A stretch of 64,000 nt of DNA from Ilyonectria destructans (GCA_020740775.1 JAHEWK010000018.1:248001-312000); one strand, 5' to 3'; shown: positions 34,214 through 45,464, numbered from the stretch's first letter. Translations and numbers: made by a program. The notes: generated by a model from the sequence alone, not told the origin.

Positions 34214-35377
34214 TTTTACGATAGGCTGTGACCGACTCGTGTGAAAAAAAGCCTTCACGCAGCTGAATATCCCAGGCTATCTCCAATATAGAACTTGGCG
34301 GCCTGCAGACTGTGTATTGATTGGACCAAACAGGCCCTCAACGAGGATACTTCCCTTCTCAGCGAATTTGAAAACAAATTTAGTTCAAATACCGAAATTT
34401 TTCACCGCGAGGAGCTACCTTCGAGCTCTGCCTCAGGTGTGCTACGTGATATGAAGCCAAAGGTGCTCACTTTATGTTTGCAGATTTCTAGATGGTGACC
34501 AGGCACCCGTTATTGAATCCGTGATGGGTTAACTCCCGAGTAGGAGAGTTTCTACCAGGCTCTTCTTGTGTTCTATTTCCTCAGGTGCATCGACTTGTTT
34601 TGCGCCACTGACATACTATCTTCAGGCCAGTGGGCCGTTGCTTGGTCAATTGAAGTAATGAAGCTTTCCGTGTTTCAACTTTACACGAGCGCCTAATGCT
34701 GGGAAGGTTTCGTAATCGGTAACTTCCGTGACTTTGTCGTGATGCTCTCAGGCTGAAGCTTAGTCCCGAATGTGGCCCAAGCGGCGAAAACCAGGGATGT
34801 CCTCGACTCACTCAAAAGCACTTTCTCTAGAAAGCTATAAATAGGGGCTTGTAGAGAAGCGTGCGTATATTTCGTTTCGAAATGCACAAGCCCAAGTGCT
34901 ATTTATATCCCAGTCCTTAACGCCGAGGTCTGTCCGGCCACATGGTATGTCACGCACCTCGGGCCATATCTATGCTTACCTTAACATATCTCCAGGATAA
35001 GAAGATTGATGAGCCACACGGCGGGCGCCATGATCCAGACAAATCACAGGTTGCCATGTACTTGGTTCGCTTGAACTCCACCCATACTCATGTTCCAAGC
35101 TACTAATACGGGTAGGATCGCCTGAGGGAAAAAAAAACCACAGAAAGTGGCCCCGTTTCGCAAAAATCAAGCCAACCACCTAGAGGAGATGAGCAGAGAA
35201 TCGGTTGGTCATGCCGTGCAAGATTTGCAACCCTAGAACTGATATTTCAGTGTCATCCACTGGACCGACAAGCGAACGTCTTCAAATGGCAGATGGACAC
35301 ACGCAAGTCCAGAATCTGCCTGCCAAGAACCAGTAAGATAATTCCGCGGCAGAACCACCCTGACTTCTCGATTCAGC
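34214..35377. other. Region with weak coding-like signal upstream of the five-exon membrane-protein gene
   Basis: About 1.1 kb. A plus-strand frame at 34295-34498 has plausible residue use (CRLCIDWTKQALNEDTSLL, SEFENKFSSNTEIF and FHREELPSSSASG, followed by a GTGTGC site) and may be an exon of a decayed gene, but I recognise no family. The rest should contain the promoter of the gene at 35378. No repeats seen. Confidence 0.3.
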
Positions 35378-38233
35378 ATGTCTATTGATAGAAGAGATGT
35401 TGGCGGCTGGTGGTCAGCCTTCTTCAAGGGTGGTTTCAATTGGCGTTGGCTCGACAGCCCAAGCCTGTATTATCGACCGAAACTCCGATACTCCACACAA
35501 GGAAAGTATGTCACCTTTGACGGCATGGGGAGAGAGAAGGTACACGATGAATTATTTGACGCGACAATTGACCCTGAGACTGGGGAGTACGTGAAGTTGT
35601 ATGTTCAAGCTCCAATGGATCTCTGCCTCCTCCCGAATGCAACGTGGAAGAGAACCGTCATCCGAAACGTGGCTCCACTCTTCGTTCGCTTCGCAAATAT
35701 CCCCTTCAGTTATGTTCCTGAGGACAGGAGGTATGACTTCTCGAGCTATACGCCTGAAGATTGGACAGTCGTGGCTTTTATGTGGATCCCGTCCGTCTTT
35801 TTTCTCCAACTTACCGTGAGCCGCCTCCTCTTAACTCAAGTGGTGCAAAATCTGTACTGGAACTGACAAGGAAGGTCATAGATGGTGATCTTCGACTACG
35901 ATCAGCCAGCTGGGAAGAATGCCTTGATGTATCTGCCACTACTTTACGGTGGATATCGGTACCCGCGTCTTGCAAGGAACTACCGCGAAAACAGACCAGA
36001 TCTTGCAATACAGCGGAAGTACGATCCATCGTGGGCATCTTTCACCGTTGGTACCTACAGGGCTTTTCGTCCAAGGCGTCTATGTCATCTCAATTTTGAG
36101 GAGCAAGTTGACGATGAGGGTTATCGTCAGGAAGTTGTAGTGGGGTATGATCTTTGGTTTGTGCCGCCAGTAAGTTTGTAGGCGTTTCCTTTAGATTGTC
36201 CTAGCAACTGACTCGAACAGGACGACAATACGCCGTATGTAGTTGTAGCGTACACAACTGCACAGTTTGAGATTCGCGAGGGAACTGACGACTATGCGAT
36301 GCTCATGGCTCTTGCCCTCACTGCAACCGGAGAATATATCAAGTCTATCCGAGACCCGCACCACAAGCCAAGGGCCATTTGGATGGCTCATTCATGTACT
36401 CCAATCGACAAATATCTTGCTGACGATGGGACGGAACGTTGGATTGATGCGAACACTCCGGAAGGCAGGATCCGCCAGGAAAAGATCATGAATGATGATG
36501 TAAGACCACGACTGCACAGTTGACTTAGAGCGTCGAGCTAATATCCTCTATTACAGACTTACAGTATCAGCGACGTACTTCGGGGAGCAGAGCGTGTCAT
36601 CATCATCGCAGGCAACCCACTACGGCCAAGTTCGAAAGACCCACTCAAAGAATGGGGCGAGAGAGTGTGGACGCTTCCTGAAGTTCTTCTTGCCAAGGGA
36701 GATAGTATCAGTGTTTACTACTCACTAAAGGATGGCGGCAAACTCGAATCAGTTTCGAAATCGATGTTTCCAAGTGTCGCCTGGGATGACGCTACCCAAT
36801 CACGGCAACTTATCGACCATTTTACCAATCTTCACCTTAGCCGCCTGGAACTAATGAACATCGCGGTCGAGTGTCTGATGAGCCGGAATCTAAAACCTTT
36901 GCATGCCGGTGACCGGAGTTACGCTCTTATGGGCTTGCTTCGTATCAGACCTCCAATCGATGGTACCGACACTTCCTTTCAGGCCTTCGCCAGGTAAGTC
37001 AGCTTCCTATCATCAGATTCGTATGTTGACAGTTCCAGGCTGTCACTGCCTCAAGATAATGACAGGCTCATGGAACGGCTAATATGCCTGCTTCCGAATG
37101 ACCCGTCGGAAAGTTGGGAACTGATGACCGACCAATACCGATGCAGTCTTTGGGATATCCAACCCGACACACAAGTCTGTGGGGTTGGCGAAAACGACAG
37201 TGTCATCATAAGCGGTGCAAAAGGGGCGTTAATCGAATGGGACATGTTCAGTCCCGTTCAGACGCTTCAAAGGCAAACAATCAAACGGATGGCCATTATC
37301 CTGATCACCATATACTCACCGCTCATATTTTACACTGGAATTGGTTTGGTATCCGCCGGCTACAAAAGTTCTGGGGGCATTCTGCTTGCTATAGCCCTGA
37401 TATTCTTCATGTTACCGTCGCCATACTATATTTGGAAGCTCGTCGGCGGCAAGATTCATGCCTCAGAGCCATGTTTCTTTGGCTTTGAGGGTTATGTGCC
37501 CATTGAGATCATTGAAGAAAACATTTTCGGCATGTGTTTGAACCGCCTGCAATGGAGTCCGTATGGATCCCCACTGTCAAGGCACATTCAAGGGGCACCC
37601 ATCAATGAGCGCCTGGTCCAGTACTCAGGAGATTCGGCGTCGGAGCCACAGCCTCTGCCAAGGCAGGCGGGTGTGATCACGACTTACCCAGTCATTCCCA
37701 TCGATCCGATAAGCGGCTGTACCCATTGTGCAGGCCGGACAGAATGCATATATCACGAGACTGTGGCATCGATCCGAGAGAAAAGCCGGAGCCAGATGGG
37801 CCACCAAAAGGTGTTCACTTTGGTGGACACGTTCAATATGATGGTCACACTATTCTATGCGGAACGGCCGCCGATCGGGTTGATTGTCGGAGGTTCCGAA
37901 GGCGGCATGAAGCGAGCCATTGCGTGTTCATTGGATATATCTACGGGAACGCTCTTCCGGGAGACAGTCCTTCGCATTCCAACCAGGTCTGCCGATAGGA
38001 TGGATGCCTTGGCTCGTATTCGGCTTGGTCTCAGGAGGCCGTTTCTCGAGGGCGACGTCGCTCTGATCCATGAGAAGACCGCCCCTCAGCCTCCACCATT
38101 TGTGAGCTTGGGGACTGACATAAACCCACAGAATGTCCAACTTGACCATCCAGCAAACGCGACAACCTTCCATCCGCGCGACCCCGAACACCACCACCAC
38201 GGAAATAACAGGGGCAGTAACATGAATCTTTAG
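35378..38233 (+). CDS. Fungal-specific membrane protein of unknown function (878 residues, five exons)
   Basis: Exons are 35378-35815, 35882-36169, 36221-36499, 36557-36993 and 37039-38233. All introns (66, 51, 57, 45 bp) are GT-AG and splice in frame. The N-terminal part is a conserved block rich in Trp and Tyr (GGWWSAFFKGGFNWRWLD, FSYVPEDRRYDFSSYTPEDW), with a hydrophobic stretch at about 131-146. The middle holds GDRSYALMGLLRIRPP near 453, a motif I associate with HET-like and related fungal proteins. Two membrane helices follow at about 565-585 and 592-615. The tail is His/Asn-rich. I recall near-identical proteins annotated only as hypothetical in many ascomycetes. The frame is intact. 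A role in allorecognition is suggested only by motif and neighbourhood. Confidence 0.8.
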
Positions 38234-39178
38234 GTCTATGGCCGGAAATGGCGCAGCGACTTGGAATAAGGCAGTGTCCTTGAACGAGGACTAGTGATCG
38301 AAGTTACCTTCACTGAACTGTGTCAAGAAGTTATGAATGGGACGATGTGGCCTTGTTTGGAGTTAGTCGAGGCCTTTGAGTATGACCACGTCGCTCTCTT
38401 TTGTCTGTTCTAGTCGGGTGCGAACTAATGACTTTGGTCAAATGCCACTCCTTAGATATCTTCATCTCCCCACTAGCCTTCACTAAGACATATTCCTTAT
38501 CCCGGAAATCAAATAGTTAATATATAGGGGCTCCTGCTGAACGGGAAAGCTGTGCCACCGAGCTAAACGGACGTATTGCCCTGTACACTGTTACGATTAT
38601 CCGGTTGAGCCTTTCCTTCAGCCACGTGTTGGATCAGATATTTGCTTTAAACGAAAATGCTGAACAGGATTATTGCAGCTATGTTGCCTTACTGGCGATA
38701 TTCGTGTCAAATGATTTCTTCTACCTATATCACCCAGCCTCTCCTACCTATATCACCCAGCGCTGCTAAATAAATTTCTTTATCAAACACGACCCTCCGC
38801 CACTAGCTAGTATCTGGCTCTCCGCTCCATCGAGGGCGAGTTGCTGCTGGCGGGCCTCTGCCACTCGGTGAGGCTTCTATCACCTTGGGGTAACCTCATC
38901 CCCATTGAGAGATAAGGACAACGGCCCATCAACTTTTGGAGTCAGAGCTTCCGACGAGCTAATATGGATCCCCTCTGATGTCAACTCCGACGCGGAGGAT
39001 GATGGGGATAACAGTTCAGATTTTAGTAACTCTCAATCTAATACCATGTGTCACGGCCTAGGTTAGCCAGCCTCAGCGCTGACCTCAGCGCTGACCTCAA
39101 TTTAAGTATTAAGTCAAGTATTTCAAGTAAGTCAAGTAAGTTGACGGCCCAATATATTTCAAGGAGGTTCATAATGCC
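38234..39178. other. Intergenic region with short repeats
   Basis: About 945 bases. The 3' UTR of the membrane-protein gene comes first. CCTATATCACCCAGC is repeated near 38735-38765, CAGCGCTGACCT is duplicated near 39075-39100, and AAGTCAAGTA-type short repeats lie near 39110-39140. TGTCACGGCC near 39050 looks like an LTR-type start, but no partner was found. No convincing gene. Confidence 0.35.
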
Positions 39179-39925
39179 TCAAACTTGATTCTCATCCGCA
39201 AGCACGACTAGGATATCTTGTCCAGGCCGGAGCTCCTCCTCTAGCAGCACAGGGTTCAGCACACCGACGATGCTTCCCCTCCCATATATCCACTTCCCGG
39301 ATGTGAAGCCACCCTCGGGCGAGGCCTTCATCCAGTCAATACGGCTTTTCCACGGTTGCTGATCGTGAGGCATGTACACCAGTATGTGGAATGCCTGGCC
39401 GCCTTTAAATGTCGGATCTCTGTCACGGGGCGGTACGAGATATGTTCTGCATTGGATGAAACCGCAGCACTTTAGCTGGTTGCTGCTTAACGATCCAGGC
39501 TTAAAGCGGAATGTCGTTGTGTCGATAGGTCCGTGGAAGCTAGAACGCGGCGCTATGGTTGGGAACCTGCACTCCGCAAGCCCAAGAGACCTCACCGCGA
39601 TCCTAGAATGGGGTCGGTTAGTTCCTGTCAAATTTTCTTGGTGAGGAGACACCCCACCCGCAACGGGAGCATCTGCTGGAGCTTTGGCACTCCGCACCAG
39701 CGGAACACAGGTTCTCTTTTGCTGTGGTGGCATAATGCAACATGGTAGCAATTGCGAACGTCGCGTGCACATTCGACGAATGTAGCAGCCCCTGCAACAA
39801 CCCAGAACTCTATGAGTTCGAATCTCGGTATCACTATACACTACTACGTCTACCGACGTATTATGGCACTCCGCACTCATGGAATGCGTGTTCCTTTTTG
39901 CCCTCGTGGCATAATTCAACATCAA
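39179..39925 (-). CDS. Unrecognised open reading frame, 248 codons
   Basis: The C-terminal 160 residues look like real protein (KCCGFIQCRTYLVPPRDRDP, RIDWMKASPEGGFTSGKWIY, PVLLEEELRPGQDILVVLAD). The N-terminal 80 residues are Cys/Arg-rich, overlap a duplicated DNA segment (39684-39742 and 39863-39921) and look non-coding. The true start may be an internal codon or a spliced exon. I recognise no family and see no signal peptide or membrane helix. Confidence 0.35.
   Translation of the reverse strand: MMLNYATRAKRNTHSMSAECHNTSVDVVVYSDTEIRTHRVLGCCRGCYIRRMCTRRSQLLPCCIMPPQQKRTCVPLVRSAKAPADAPVAGGVSPHQENLTGTNRPHSRIAVRSLGLAECRFPTIAPRSSFHGPIDTTTFRFKPGSLSSNQLKCCGFIQCRTYLVPPRDRDPTFKGGQAFHILVYMPHDQQPWKSRIDWMKASPEGGFTSGKWIYGRGSIVGVLNPVLLEEELRPGQDILVVLADENQV
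39684..39921 (+). repeat. Diverged direct duplication of about 59 bp
   Basis: 39684-39742 and 39863-39921 share TGGCACTCCGCAC, then GGAA, then GTGGCATAAT and CAACAT in the same order, 179 bp apart, clearly alignable with scattered differences. Confidence 0.6.
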
Positions 39926-39949
39926 GAGTCATCGATAAAATACTACGTC

Positions 39950-39983
39950 ACCCCTTGCACTTTAGAGCGGTGGTGCAAGGGGT
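39950..39983 (+). other. Perfect 11-bp hairpin with 12-base loop
   Basis: ACCCCTTGCAC at 39950-39960 pairs with GTGCAAGGGGT at 39973-39983. No T-run follows and the role is unknown. Confidence 0.6.
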
Positions 39984-40429
39984 ACAATCAGCCGAAGGCT
40001 GAGAGTCCGCGGGCCAAGCAATTATCTACAACCATTACATTATTTACGCACTGGAGCAATTTTTGTAACATTTCTTCTTGTCGCGAGCAGAATCACCTGG
40101 AATTATGCAGAAACGTAGTCTATCTTGTAGGGATTTCGTGTAAGAACCTATCGTCTCCGAAGCTGCTGTCAAGTCGAAGGAGCTGGAAAGGCTGACAGGA
40201 ATATCGCCACTCAAGATGACAGTTGCCACCTATTGCCACAGGCTTAGCAAGCAGCTTCTAGTTGTTTCTACATGGCGCAGAAAAGGCATATGTGGCGCCC
40301 CCTAAATCCTCAAATAGAAAGGAACACAGAATTCAACCTCAATGTCTGACAGTTATATACACAACAACGGTGCCCCAAGTGGGTCGGGACGCCTCCTCGG
40401 CTGGGGCGGAATATCGTTTGACAATCATG

Positions 40430-40501
40430 ACAAAGCTTGGGAAACGGATATGTACAATAGCAACTGGTGCCCTGTTGGTTGAAAGCCACCGGGCGAAATA
40501 A

Positions 40502-40532
<31 letters not shown>
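40430..40532 (+). mobile_element. LINE 3' tail with TG repeat
   Basis: About 95 bases ending in (TG)14 match the 3' end of the LINE fragment near 59385-59462 (shared AAGCCACCGGGCGAAATAAA). The body of the element upstream of about 40415 was not recognised, so this is a short 5'-truncated copy or a mobilised tail. The histidine/threonine-rich minus frames here come from the TG repeat. Confidence 0.6.
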
Positions 40533-40535
<3 letters not shown>

Positions 40536-41418
40536 ACTGCCATAGCTACCAGGTCCAAGCCCAGATAGTCTGACATAAGGTAGGGAAGGGAGCAAGCATT
40601 GCTTCATCTGGAACATGCTATTATCATGCTTACTGAAAGTATAATGACTTCCAATGTCCATAAGTAGAACTGCGATTTTACCATGTACACCCCGCTTGAA
40701 TGTATTCCGGGGTAATTAATTCGGATTAAAGCTCGGTGCTCTCCGTTATGACTTCGCTGTTAGGAATTAGATACACGAGGTGGTATATCCCGTGTTTATG
40801 AGCTTAATTCTAATTCCTTTGCTCTTATTCTCAATCGCTAACCAACCAATTCCGACGGCATCGCTCCGACCATCGCGATTCTCACGGCTTACTTCGCCTT
40901 TGCTATTCTCAAGGCCTTTTCTTGGTCGTTGGGAATGGCTTGCATTCATCCCTCCCACGGTGCTAACGTGAATGAATGAATGGTCTCCATCCTGCCTGCC
41001 GGCACCTCGCTGCAGGCATCTCCAATGCGCCGAAGTGGGGATATGAATGTTTTAAACGCTCTAATCCGGCATGGCTGGTTGTGGAGCGGATTGGACTCGG
41101 GAAGGGTGTGCCTCAGCTTCGTGATCTGGAGATCGCAGGTTCTGGCTTGCACGCACTTGGGTGTGGTCATGTGCCACGCCCATGCCAGCCTCGGTTCATC
41201 CTGGTACTGAGAATTCAGGTATAATGAGATTTGAGCTGGTTTACAGGTATAGATACATGAACACCCCGCCTTCTGCGCTCCATCTCTGTATCTCTATATT
41301 CTTCGATAATGCTTATAATGTTCTGTCCAATACCATTTAGTACCTTATTTTTATTTTCCACCTGGCCTTTTTGTTTTTATTTCTTGTTATACTGAGTTTC
41401 CATATAGCAATAGAATAA
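40533..41418. other. Region without a confident gene; one long hairpin
   Basis: AGGAATTAGA at 40762-40771 and TCTAATTCCT at 40809-40818 form a 10-bp inverted repeat with an inner ACACG/CGTGT pair. The sequence before it starts TGTTAGGAATTAG, as some LTRs do, but no matching end was found. Open frames at 40780-41224 lack protein character. Confidence 0.35.
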
Positions 41419-41999
41419 TTATATTATATATATTAGGTGTTTGATGATATTGATTATAGCCTCAGCAATCTTCCGCGATACTTTCAACTTTTTGCTATTA
41501 TTTATCTTGGGTATTTTCTTTATCCCGTTAATCTCTTGAGACAATTCCGTCAATATTGTATTAAGCTTTTTCATCTGTTTTCTCAGATGGGCACAATAGC
41601 TGATAATTAGAAATACAGGTAAAAGATCCAATTTGCTCGCACTAATGATATCGCAGCCATAGCAAAGTTGCTTGTAGATTCATATTGCATCGAATATAGA
41701 TATAACTCTCAGCGGTGAATGACTCGCAGTATCTGGCTTTGGGAGATTTTGCAGATATTTCTGAAGAGACTCAATGGCCGGATTGAGCTGCAAAGCTGCT
41801 ATAACCTATTATATAACCTCTTGTTGATAGTGCTAAATAGAAAACAGTTTGGAGGATTGATCTATTTTCTGAAATACCAAATAGCAAAGGGTCTTGATTT
41901 ATGCAGTGGTGTGAGGTGAGAATTACTGAACAAGCATGTCGAGGACGGGTACTGAAGCGGGGGTTTAGAGATTCGAATATCATCATGAATTCACTCGAG
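41419..41999 (-). other. Decayed coding-like stretch, family unknown
   Basis: The minus strand gives two in-order fragments. ALQLNPAIESLQKYLQNLPK lies at about 41810-41730. SKLDLLPVFLIISYCAHLRK, continuing KQMKKLNTILTELSQEINGI, ends at 41419. It has a hydrophobic segment followed by an amphipathic coiled-coil-like tail and stops between the parts. It may be a relic of a small membrane or Helo-like domain protein; this is a guess. Confidence 0.25.
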
Positions 42000-42366
42000 T
42001 GGCTCTGCCGGAAAGAACCGAGCTCGTGGGCAGCGAGCGTGATGACGAATTTTCCGTGGCCCTAGCCCGACATGTTCAGACGCTTCTGACCCAATGGAAG
42101 TTTATGGAGGAATTTACCGAAACTATTTCATGTGACGGTGGCTTTTAACAGGGTTTATTTATCTATGGTTGTTTATGCCACGTGAAGTCTCACTCATCAA
42201 TACGTCAGTTTTTTTCGTTGCCACACTAATTCACGGTGCGTCATTCAAATCATGCATGCAAGTCCCCGCTTTTAATTTTCCTACGTACTATGAAGACCAA
42301 CCATCCTGGCCGCAGCCACCCCCCACATATTATGAATCATATGGCTAGGAGTATCGCTCTCGAACT
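42000..42366. other. Spacer without recognised features
   Basis: About 370 bases of mixed composition. I see no frame, repeat or RNA gene. Confidence 0.3.
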
Positions 42367-42690
42367 CTAATTTGATAGGCCTTCTGGCTTTAATGCAAGA
42401 CTATAACATGACGATGGCGTGACATAAACATGACTCATAATCGCCTCACGCACTCCAGGTAAAGCAGGCGGAGTTTTGTGAAAGAAAATTTTGATCCCAT
42501 TATCTATTTTAACTTGATGGTAGACTTCTGTGGTACCGCCGCTTGTGAGTAAAACGCTCACCACTCCTCCAGAATTGGTTTCCAGGACTGCCTTGTACCA
42601 TACGACGAATAACGGTAACTCGGCGCAGCTACTTAGCAGAGTAATTTGCCGAGCGGCTCGTTCTTCCTGACGGTGAAGACCATTTGACTT
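42367..42690 (-). CDS. Coding-like 3' exon of an unrecognised gene, truncated upstream
   Basis: One minus-strand frame stays open from about 42690 to the stop at 42367 (about 107 codons, no ATG at its head). It reads like protein: SSCAELPLFVVWYKAVLETN, then SGGVVSVLLTSGGTTEVYHQ, VKIDNGIKIFFHKTPPALPG and SHVYVTPSSCYSLALKPEGL. A CCCTAG just upstream could be a splice acceptor with a weak GTAACG donor 42 bases further up. Beyond about 42790 the AT-rich block begins, so upstream exons are probably lost. No family recognised. Confidence 0.4.
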   Translation of the reverse strand, partial: KSNGLHRQEERAARQITLLSSCAELPLFVVWYKAVLETNSGGVVSVLLTSGGTTEVYHQVKIDNGIKIFFHKTPPALPGVREAIMSHVYVTPSSCYSLALKPEGLSN

Positions 42691-42789
42691 GCCCTAGGGT
42701 CCAAGCCAACAGACCAGTAGCTTATGGGGCGTTACGTAGAAACCTGCAATAACTCCCCGATGATATGGAATAAGTGACTTTAAATGGCT

Positions 42790-43421
42790 GAAGACGACAT
42801 ATAGTAGTATAGGCTTATGGATTACAAGCTTATAGGCTGTTACATATTGGAGCGGGCAGCTATAGTGCCGCCAATATTATAGCATCACATCCGGATTACC
42901 ATTCTCAGCAAGAGTTACCAACCTATACAACTTTATTATTTAACTCTATATCCTCTCTTCTATATTAAACTTCCTTATAATATATTTATTAAAGTTTATT
43001 ATTTATTCCCTTATATAAAATAAGTCATACTTATTGCTAACTAACTCGGGATACCCTACTATATTGCCCGTAAAAATAGTATTAGAATATACAGACTTTC
43101 TATTCATACTTATATAGAATAAGTAATAGAGTATAGAATATTTTATACTCTATAATCTATATTCTATATAGGCCGTCTGTATTTTATATATATAGAATAA
43201 TAGATTATTCCGGAAAATATTATCCCCACTATTACATTCTATTTCAGAGTGATCCTAAACCTATCGTTTATGCTGGTTTATACTTCAATCTCAGCTCTAT
43301 CTGCAGCCGACAGCGGGCAAATTACTGTATAATTACTGAATTGTAGAGCTCCCAAACCTGATTCTCTACGATAGTGGCAGTGTGAGAGATGACGTCATTT
43401 TTTGTATTCCATATGAGGTGC
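42790..43421. other. AT-rich block with nested palindromes
   Basis: Left border of the second AT block. ATACAGAC at 43089-43096 and GTCTGTAT at 43175-43182 are inverted copies enclosing a GAGTATA/TATACTC palindrome near 43130-43150, as in a decayed miniature inverted-repeat element. No genes. Confidence 0.45.
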
Positions 43422-43619
43422 TGTAACGGTCTCAAGGTAGTGTATTGCAACTAGCTAGGCCACTCTACAGAGTATACCAAACTTAAGGAAAGAAGAAGAA
43501 GAGAAAGATAGTAGAGGAGGTCCATCCATAAATATACTCGTCATGGTGGCTTAAAGGTAAAAAGTGGGCCACGAAAGGCCGAGGGTTCCCGAGGCCACCT
43601 ACGGGCACAGCCCGTTACA
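43422..43619 (-). repeat. 3' LTR of a truncated gypsy element (minus strand)
   Basis: 198 bp with perfect 8-bp inverted ends TGTAACGG and CCGTTACA. It is followed on the plus strand by ATAGCCCCCCTCTTTTCG, whose complement is a purine tract in the right place for reverse transcription. Composition is GC-normal, so it is not RIP-damaged. Confidence 0.75.
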
Positions 43620-43795
43620 ATAGCCCCCCTCTTTTCGTTAACGATTGTTGTTGTCGTACAATTAATCATCGGTTATGTTGCCATGCGTTGCTTCATAGCG
43701 GTCCAGGGCTGCGATATCGAGGAAGTTCTGAAGGGGTTCCCAAGTAGGGCGGACATAGCCAGTCCATTTGACTAGGAGCTGTGCAAGGGTCGGAA
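43620..43795 (-). pseudogene. Gypsy polyprotein C-terminus (chromodomain end)
   Basis: The minus strand reads QLLVKWTGYVRPTWEPLQNF, then LDIAALDRYEATHG, then a stop near 43670. That is the LVKWxGYxxPTWEP end of a gypsy chromodomain. Everything upstream in the element is missing; the break is at about 43795, next to the hAT relic. The element has no second LTR in the window. Confidence 0.7.
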
Positions 43796-44267
43796 CCACT
43801 ACATCCACTCCACTTTGGGACCAAGTAGAGTGGATGTACGATTTTTAGGCAATTACATAGTGGATGTAGCACATATTCGACCGGAGTGGAATGGATGTAC
43901 ACACGTGGATTTATAAGTGGATTTATAAGTGGGTTTTTAAGGCTATTCACAACCTCGTCGGCGCCTATTCAGCCTCACTTTCAGAGGTTGATACTAACTC
44001 TTCAGCCTGTTGCTGCTGTGATGAATCGTCAACCTCGCTGGCACTGTCCTCGCCCTCCAATAGCCAATTTCACTCAATAAGCGCCAGCTCGTCGTCGCTT
44101 AGAGTCCCACAACCACCATCCAGCTTACTTTCAAGGTGTGACTTAAGCTATGGATCTGATGCGGATATAACGCGGAGGTCACATAAAGTGTGGTTGTCAT
44201 GTAGATGTAGAAAGATGGATGACGAGCTAAGACTACAATTGAGGACGGGAGCATAAGGTCTCCTTTC

Positions 44268-45242
44268 TCACGTAATGTTACATATAATGCCAGTCTTAAG
44301 CACCAGGCCCAAGACTGGTTCTTCACGTATCAGGATCCAGGTCCTTGATAAGGCCAGCATGGTACCAAGAGCGTAAAACTTGGCAATGGCGATAATCTCA
44401 GCATCTAGGTTCGTACGCAACCCCGAGACCATCTTGTCAGCAGCTGAAAATAACCTCTCACACTCGGCTGACATCGGCTGGATCGTCAGCAAGTCCAAGG
44501 CCATCCTGGATAACCGAGGTCTTTTTGCCGGTGGCTCGTCGTCACCTCTGCTGCGGGTGCATCTAACCTCGAGATGAGCGTAATCGGACAGCCAGACGTC
44601 GGCAACTATCTCTTTTGCCTTTTCAACCCAACTAGGCTCATGAGCCCACGTTTCATCAAACCAGGCCCAACGATAAGCTTTCGGATTTCAGCTGTGCTGT
44701 GCTCTTCTTTGTCACATTTTGGGATCATCGTACGATGCCTGGAACAGCTTCCAGACCGGCTGCTAGGAATCCGGTCCGGACCGGGTCTCAGACCCCCGGC
44801 AGGTGGGTCCGGTCTCAGACCTCCGGACCTCAGGCCCGGAGGCTGCCGGAGGCCGCCCTCATCTTCATCTATAAGACCGATCCCTAGCACTTTATTAGAT
44901 AGGAAATTAAGAGCTTTCATCATCATCATCCTGATCCTATCCACTCAGTGTGACATTCTTCTCTCCCTCTGGTGCTGGTGTTTTGTGCTCACGCCATAGA
45001 TGATTTGCCGCGTTCTGGAGACCTGAAGAGATAAAACTCGCAATAATGGGACGATTTCTGAGGATACAGTCCTTACAAGCCCATTTGCATAAGCCATGAC
45101 GTTGAATATCATAGCCAAAGTCCCACAGCCAAGAGCTAGTATCACGAGCGCATTCTGACTAATTCCAGCCTCTGAAATGGCGAAAAAGACGGTCTTCAAG
45201 CTGCTGCTGTTGGCCTGGTTGGTCTGGCTGGTTGGCTGACAT
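44268..45242 (-). pseudogene. hAT transposase relic with internal deletion
   Basis: The N-terminus starts at 45242 with MSANQPDQPGQQQQLEDRLF. A BED-type zinc finger follows (KWACKDCILRN, then GLQNAANHLWREH), after an in-frame TAG in WN*SECARD. The C-terminal hATC dimerisation domain is at 44504-44268 (DLLTIQPMSAECERLFSAAD). The 350 or so codons of the catalytic core that normally separate them are reduced to about 100 codons (44606-44944) that include a repeated GGTCTCAGACC segment. The protein cannot be functional. Confidence 0.7.
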
Positions 45243-45464
45243 CGTTAAATTTTTTTTTTTTTGGCAAAAATAAAGCAGGAAATCTGTAGAAAACGCGCTC
45301 AATAGGGGTAGTTTCTCGTCTAATGTTATAAGATTAACTGTAGGGGTGATCAGCCTCGGCTAACTTGGGTCCAGGTACCTCGATTTAATAGGCAATTATA
45401 TACAAAATAAGTACTATGAACCGTACAGGGTCAGGGAATATCCCACTGTACCTAAATCCACCTA

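Noticed and set aside
39814..39826. GAGTTCGAATCTC resembles the T-arm (B box) of a tRNA
   Set aside because: The 3' acceptor-side bases have no complement about 60 bases upstream and no anticodon arm can be built, so no tRNA gene was called.
40310..40661. Minus frames rich in Thr-His
   Set aside because: They are translations of the (TG)14 tail of the LINE.
43693..43950. Minus frame with repeated Asn-Pro-Leu-Ile
   Set aside because: It runs through the hAT subterminal array and overlaps the gypsy chromodomain end in another frame.
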